Assembly (NCBI GenBank): GCA_902406135.1
Contig: CABPCX010000062.1
Coordinates: 1-8,456, forward strand
Reading direction: 5' to 3'
Origin: an uncultured Eubacteriales bacterium
Lineage (GTDB): Bacteria > Bacillota > Clostridia > Lachnospirales > Anaerotignaceae
Length of the DNA stretch: 8,456 bases
Positions 5,852-8,456 of this stretch are shown piece after piece (within the stretch, counting starts at the first letter, position 1; the number at the start of each line of letters is the position of its first letter). The position numbers and the translations under genes were made by a program. The notes beneath the pieces were generated by a model. It saw only the letters and a program-made list of their open reading frames with translations. It was not told the DNA's origin and made no database searches.

Positions 5852-6664
5852 ATGAAAATAATTTTGAGCAGAAAAGGAATGGACAGTGGATGCGGAGGCT
5901 ATCCCAGCCCGATACTGCCTGATGGTACACTGCTGTCGCTGCCAATTCCAGATAAAGACGGAAATGCAGCATATGACAGAATATATTATAATGGAGTTTC
6001 ATACAAAAGTATAATTTCTCAGATTGCTCCCAAATTTAATTTTGATAAGAATAGTCTATGCCATCTTGATCCTGACATATATAACGAAGTACATAAAAAC
6101 AGTAATGAGTGGAAGCCGGCTTTTGGACAGTGCGGAATTCCTGCAAGTCATTTGGATAATCGTAATGTCGGCAAGGGAGATATATTTCTGTTTTATGGAA
6201 TGTTTAGAAAGACTGAATATAATGATGACAGAAAGCTTACATATGTAAAAGGTGCACCTATACAGCATATAATATATGGCTATATGAAAATAGGTGATGT
6301 TATTAAAAATGAATATGAGATGATAGAAAAATATCCATGGCATCCTCATAGCAAAATTTTTTACAACAAGAATAATCGTATATATATTCCTTATGAATAC
6401 GGTGTTTTCAAATATAATGATATGCTTGTCCTTACTAAAATGGGACAGAATAAAAGAAGTCTTTGGCAGCTGCCTGATTTTTTTGCAGATAAAGATATAG
6501 ATATATCATGGCAGAATGATAGGCATCCTCAATTGGTAGATAATGGGGCTGAACTGACCGTAAGTTGCAGGGGACAGGAATTTGTTGTAACAGCAAATTC
6601 GGTATGTGCAGAAAAGAATCTTATAAAATGGTGCGATGATATTATAAATAAAAATTTAAATTAG
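5852..6664 (+). CDS. Nmad3 family protein (nucleotide modification associated domain 3)
   Basis: Nmad3 was named by computational analysis of gene neighbourhoods tied to modified DNA bases; I know of no established reaction. The 270-residue product has no signal peptide or TM helix. It opens with the family's typical start, MKIILSRKGMDSG followed by GGYPSPILPDG and LPIPD (to about residue 34). Other likely conserved blocks are HLDPD (71-75), FGQCGIPASHL (91-101), GDIFLFYG (109-116), a His-containing IQHIIYGY (137-144), YPWHPH (161-166), SLWQLPDFF (203-211) and CRGQEFV (239-245). The ATG at 5852 has AGGTG six bases upstream; the GTG at 5843 lies within that site and is rejected. The gene stands alone between two near-identical terminators, convergent with ychF, and no methylase, glycosyltransferase or other modification gene is near. 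Its wording looks more ATA/TAT-rich than that of its neighbours, which fits transfer but was not calculated. Confidence 0.82.
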   Translation: MKIILSRKGMDSGCGGYPSPILPDGTLLSLPIPDKDGNAAYDRIYYNGVSYKSIISQIAPKFNFDKNSLCHLDPDIYNEVHKNSNEWKPAFGQCGIPASHLDNRNVGKGDIFLFYGMFRKTEYNDDRKLTYVKGAPIQHIIYGYMKIGDVIKNEYEMIEKYPWHPHSKIFYNKNNRIYIPYEYGVFKYNDMLVLTKMGQNKRSLWQLPDFFADKDIDISWQNDRHPQLVDNGAELTVSCRGQEFVVTANSVCAEKNLIKWCDDIINKNLN

Positions 6665-6666
6665 AT

Positions 6667-6708
6667 AAAAAAGAACCGCTTCTGTAAGGAAGCGGTTTTA
6701 TTTTATAC
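6667..6708 (+). repeat. Direct repeat copy 2 (terminator-containing) right of the Nmad3 gene
   Basis: This is a near-identical partner of 5771-5811. It starts at an A6 tract two bases after the Nmad3 stop and ends inside the 3' end of ychF (stop and last codon on the - strand). The two copies bracket about 860 bases holding only the Nmad3 gene. Confidence 0.8.
6674..6706. terminator. Bidirectional terminator shared by the Nmad3 gene and ychF
   Basis: AACCGCTTCT (6674-6683) pairs with GGAAGCGGTT (6688-6697) around a GTAA loop, with one T-G wobble next to the loop. A T-run follows on the + strand (TTATTTTA), and the A-run at 6667-6672 gives a U-run for - strand transcripts. On the - strand it begins five bases after the ychF stop, so it serves both convergent genes. 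Confidence 0.9.
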
Positions 6709-7800
6709 GTTAAATCTGAAAAGAATAACATCTCCGTCTTTAACAACATATTCCTTGCCTTCTGAACGTACAAGACCCTGTTCTTTTGCGGCATTATATG
6801 AACCAAGACGCATAAGGTCATCATAGCTTACAACTTCGGCACGGATAAATCCTCTTTCAAAGTCACTGTGTATCTTTCCTGCGGCACCGGGAGCCTTTGT
6901 ACCCTTTGTAATGGTCCATGCTCTTGACTCTGTAGGGCCTGCTGTAAGATAACTGATAAGTCCAAGAAGCTTATAGCTTGCGGCAATAAGTCTGTCAAGA
7001 CCGCTTGAAGCTACGCCTAAGTCAGCAAGAAATTCTTTTTTCTCATCATCATCAAGTTCTGCTATTTCTTCTTCGATTTTTGCACAGAGAACAAATACTT
7101 CTGAACCTTCATTAAGAGCATATTCTCTGACCTGTTTTACATATTCGTTGTTTTCTCCGTCGTCAGCCAGGTCATCCTCTGTTACGTTTGCGGCGTAAAG
7201 TACAGGTTTTTCTGTAAGGAGAGTAAGGCTTTCAACAAATGCTTTGTCATCAGGGTCCTCAAACTCGATAAGACGTGCGGGCTTTCCGTCTTCAAGACCT
7301 TCTCTGAGTTTTTCAAGGATAGCAAGCTCTTTTCTGAGACTCTTGTCGCCCTGAGCCATCTTTGTTGTTTTTGCTATTCTTCTTTCAAGTATTTCAAGGT
7401 CTGAGAAAATAAGCTCAAGATTGATAGTCTCAATATCTCTTACGGGATTAACAGAACCGTCTACATGAACGACATTAGCGTCCTCAAAGCAGCGTACTAC
7501 ATGAACTATGGCGTCAACTTCACGAATATGAGAAAGGAACTTGTTTCCAAGACCTTCACCCTTGCTTGCTCCCTTAACAAGTCCGGCTATATCAACAAAC
7601 TCTATTACAGCGGGTGTTATTTTTGCTGAGTTATATAATTTTGCAAGATTATCCACTCTTTCATCGGGAACGGCAACTATTCCGACGTTGGGGTCTATTG
7701 TACAGAAGGGATAGTTTGCGGCTTCAGCCTTTCCTGATGTCATTGAGTTAAAAAGGGTACTTTTTCCGACATTGGGAAGACCTACGATACCTAATTTCAT
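6703..7800 (-). CDS. ychF: Redox-regulated ATPase YchF (OBG-like P-loop NTPase)
   Basis: YchF is a universally conserved, ribosome-associated P-loop ATPase of the OBG family, linked to translation and oxidative-stress control. The 365-residue protein has normal family length. The Walker A/G1 motif GLPNVGKS is at 7-14, a switch I region CTIDPNVG at 33-40, G3 DIAGL at 70-74 followed by GASKGEGLGNKFL, and the family's altered G4, NVTE, at 205-208 in place of NKxD, consistent with ATP preference. A coiled helical arm occupies about 125-180. The C-terminal TGS domain runs from about 280 to 365 and includes GAAGKIHSDFERGFIRAEV and the ending GDVILFRFNV. The start is the canonical MKLGIVGLP. AAGGAG lies at 7813-7818, 12 bases upstream, a slightly long spacing. 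It is monocistronic, convergent with the Nmad3 gene and ends at the shared terminator. Confidence 0.98.
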   Translation of the reverse strand: MKLGIVGLPNVGKSTLFNSMTSGKAEAANYPFCTIDPNVGIVAVPDERVDNLAKLYNSAKITPAVIEFVDIAGLVKGASKGEGLGNKFLSHIREVDAIVHVVRCFEDANVVHVDGSVNPVRDIETINLELIFSDLEILERRIAKTTKMAQGDKSLRKELAILEKLREGLEDGKPARLIEFEDPDDKAFVESLTLLTEKPVLYAANVTEDDLADDGENNEYVKQVREYALNEGSEVFVLCAKIEEEIAELDDDEKKEFLADLGVASSGLDRLIAASYKLLGLISYLTAGPTESRAWTITKGTKAPGAAGKIHSDFERGFIRAEVVSYDDLMRLGSYNAAKEQGLVRSEGKEYVVKDGDVILFRFNV

Positions 7801-7891
7801 ATATGATTACATCTCCTTAATATTTTCTGTGCTTCAGATACCGTCATTTTTTAACAGACGATACTGAACTGATTTACACCGAAATAAAAAT

Positions 7892-7900
7892 TTATCCACA
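7892..7900 (+). promoter_or_regulatory. Single consensus DnaA box
   Basis: TTATCCACA at 7892-7900 is an exact match to the bacterial DnaA-box consensus, in the AT-rich leader of ychF. No second good copy was seen nearby, so it is not evidence of an origin. It may be a chance match or a DnaA-responsive site downstream of the ychF promoter. Confidence 0.3.
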
Positions 7901-7990
7901 AGTAAATATATTTCCCGTATGAAAACAGGCTTTTTACTGCGTTTTATTAATCAATTCACCTTTTTTAGAACGTAAAGGCATAACATATAA

Positions 7991-8019
7991 ATTATATCAG
8001 ATTGATATATTTCTCTCAA
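7991..8019 (-). promoter_or_regulatory. Sigma-A promoter of ychF
   Basis: On the - strand, TTGAGA (8014-8019) and TATAAT (7991-7996) are separated by 17 bases. This is close to consensus and correctly oriented for ychF. It would give a leader of about 185 bases before the start codon. The region 7801-7985 shows a DnaA-box-like 9-mer and a tiny reading frame (see findings) but no convincing riboswitch fold by eye. Confidence 0.78.
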
Positions 8020-8079
8020 GGGATTTTTAAAATATAAATTTTATAATCCGTTTTAATATGGTAAAGAAGGATATCCAGA

Positions 8080-8456
8080 CTACCATTTTTTACGTTTCCA
8101 TAGCGCGATAAAAGTTACAAGCACCATCATAAAGGCAGTAAGTATGGTTGATATCCATATAATAATATTTCCTCCGGAAAGTATCTGCACTATTGAAAGC
8201 ACCGAGGCCATAATGGAAATAAGGCCGAAAACAGTAATTATATTAACTACGGTTTCGCTTTTAGCGCGCTCGATTTCTTCCTGATGTTCGGTAAGAATAT
8301 TTATTTTACTGCTTATATCTTCTATGGCGGAAGAAATATCGTTTACCTGCAATAAATGGGCATATATCTGTTTTACATTATGCCATCTGGAAAGATTGGC
8401 AGGGGTAACGGTTCCAAAGGCCTGGAATCTGAGCATCATATTTTTAAGATTTCTTA
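8080..8456 (-). CDS. C-terminal part of a coiled-coil, two-TM membrane protein (5' end outside window)
   Basis: The reading frame is open on the - strand from the window edge to the stop at 8080, so at least 125 residues belong to a longer protein. The ATG at 8439 is in frame but has no convincing ribosome site and is probably internal. From the ATG at 8439, residues about 30-65 form an amphipathic helical stretch (SAIEDISSKINILTEHQEEIERAKSE, split here by position only) that could be a coiled coil. It is followed by two hydrophobic helices at about 65-88 and 92-113, a short GGN turn between them, and a basic end, WKRKKW. A long helix followed by two closely spaced TM helices recalls CorA-type transporters, but the GMN signature is absent at the turn. 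I leave the function open. No clear hairpin terminator follows before the ychF promoter. Confidence 0.72.
   Translation of the reverse strand, partial: RNLKNMMLRFQAFGTVTPANLSRWHNVKQIYAHLLQVNDISSAIEDISSKINILTEHQEEIERAKSETVVNIITVFGLISIMASVLSIVQILSGGNIIIWISTILTAFMMVLVTFIALWKRKKW

Noticed and set aside
5760..6349. - strand reading frames opposite the Nmad3 gene
   Set aside because: They overlap a gene with recognised conserved motifs on the other strand and have no ribosome sites or domains.
5771..6708. The two near-identical repeats as a CRISPR array or IS ends
   Set aside because: There are only two copies about 860 bases apart, both are functional-looking terminators, and there is no transposase or spacer pattern between them.
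7892..7900. Replication origin
   Set aside because: There is one DnaA box only, no dnaA/dnaN/rpmH neighbours and no AT-rich repeat cluster.
8025..8070. Terminator for the - strand gene ending at 8080
   Set aside because: The AT-rich inverted repeat is imperfect and lacks a GC stem, so it cannot be called.

Overview
The window looks like the chromosome of a spore-forming, low-to-moderate GC Clostridia member, probably Lachnospiraceae-like. I infer this from the A-rich purine-biased coding strands, strong AGGAGG-type ribosome binding sites, sigma-A style promoters, a GerW/YtfJ spore protein next to a DUF2953 (YtfI-type) protein, and a DUF1887 protein of the clostridial type. No species can be named from the sequence alone.

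Layout. (1) 1-715, + strand: undecaprenyl-diphosphatase UppP with its N-terminus cut off by the window edge, followed by a strong hairpin terminator. (2) 945-5113, + strand: a six-gene apparent operon behind an extended -10 promoter. In order it holds an 88-residue protein of unknown function, a DUF1461 (TIGR01906) membrane protein broken by a one-base frameshift, a DUF2953 protein with a long charged linker, GerW/YtfJ, a CARF plus PD-(D/E)XK nuclease of the DUF1887 (Card1/Can2-like) family, and a three-helix membrane protein with a winged-helix-like tail. Most junctions overlap or are very short, and a terminator closes the unit at 5126-5157. (3) 5223-5811, + strand: a textbook promoter, a small lipoprotein and its terminator. 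(4) 5812-6708: an Nmad3-family gene (nucleotide-modification-associated domain 3). It sits between two nearly identical 41-42 bp terminator sequences, so it looks like an inserted cassette. (5) 6703-8019, - strand: ychF, convergent with the Nmad3 gene and sharing its terminator, with its own promoter about 190 bases upstream. (6) 8080-8456, - strand: the C-terminal part of a coiled-coil, two-helix membrane protein that runs off the window.

How the genes may work together. UppP and YchF are housekeeping genes. The DUF2953-GerW pair is a conserved sporulation neighbourhood. The unusual elements are the CARF-nuclease embedded in that operon with no CRISPR or cas gene in view, and the Nmad3 gene standing alone between duplicated terminators. 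Both families are linked by published work to nucleic-acid defence or modification; any functional connection between them here is speculation. No tRNA, rRNA, CRISPR array or insertion sequence was seen. The only intergenic stretches (716-944, 5114-5287, 7801-8079) are each under 300 bases and hold the terminators and promoters listed.
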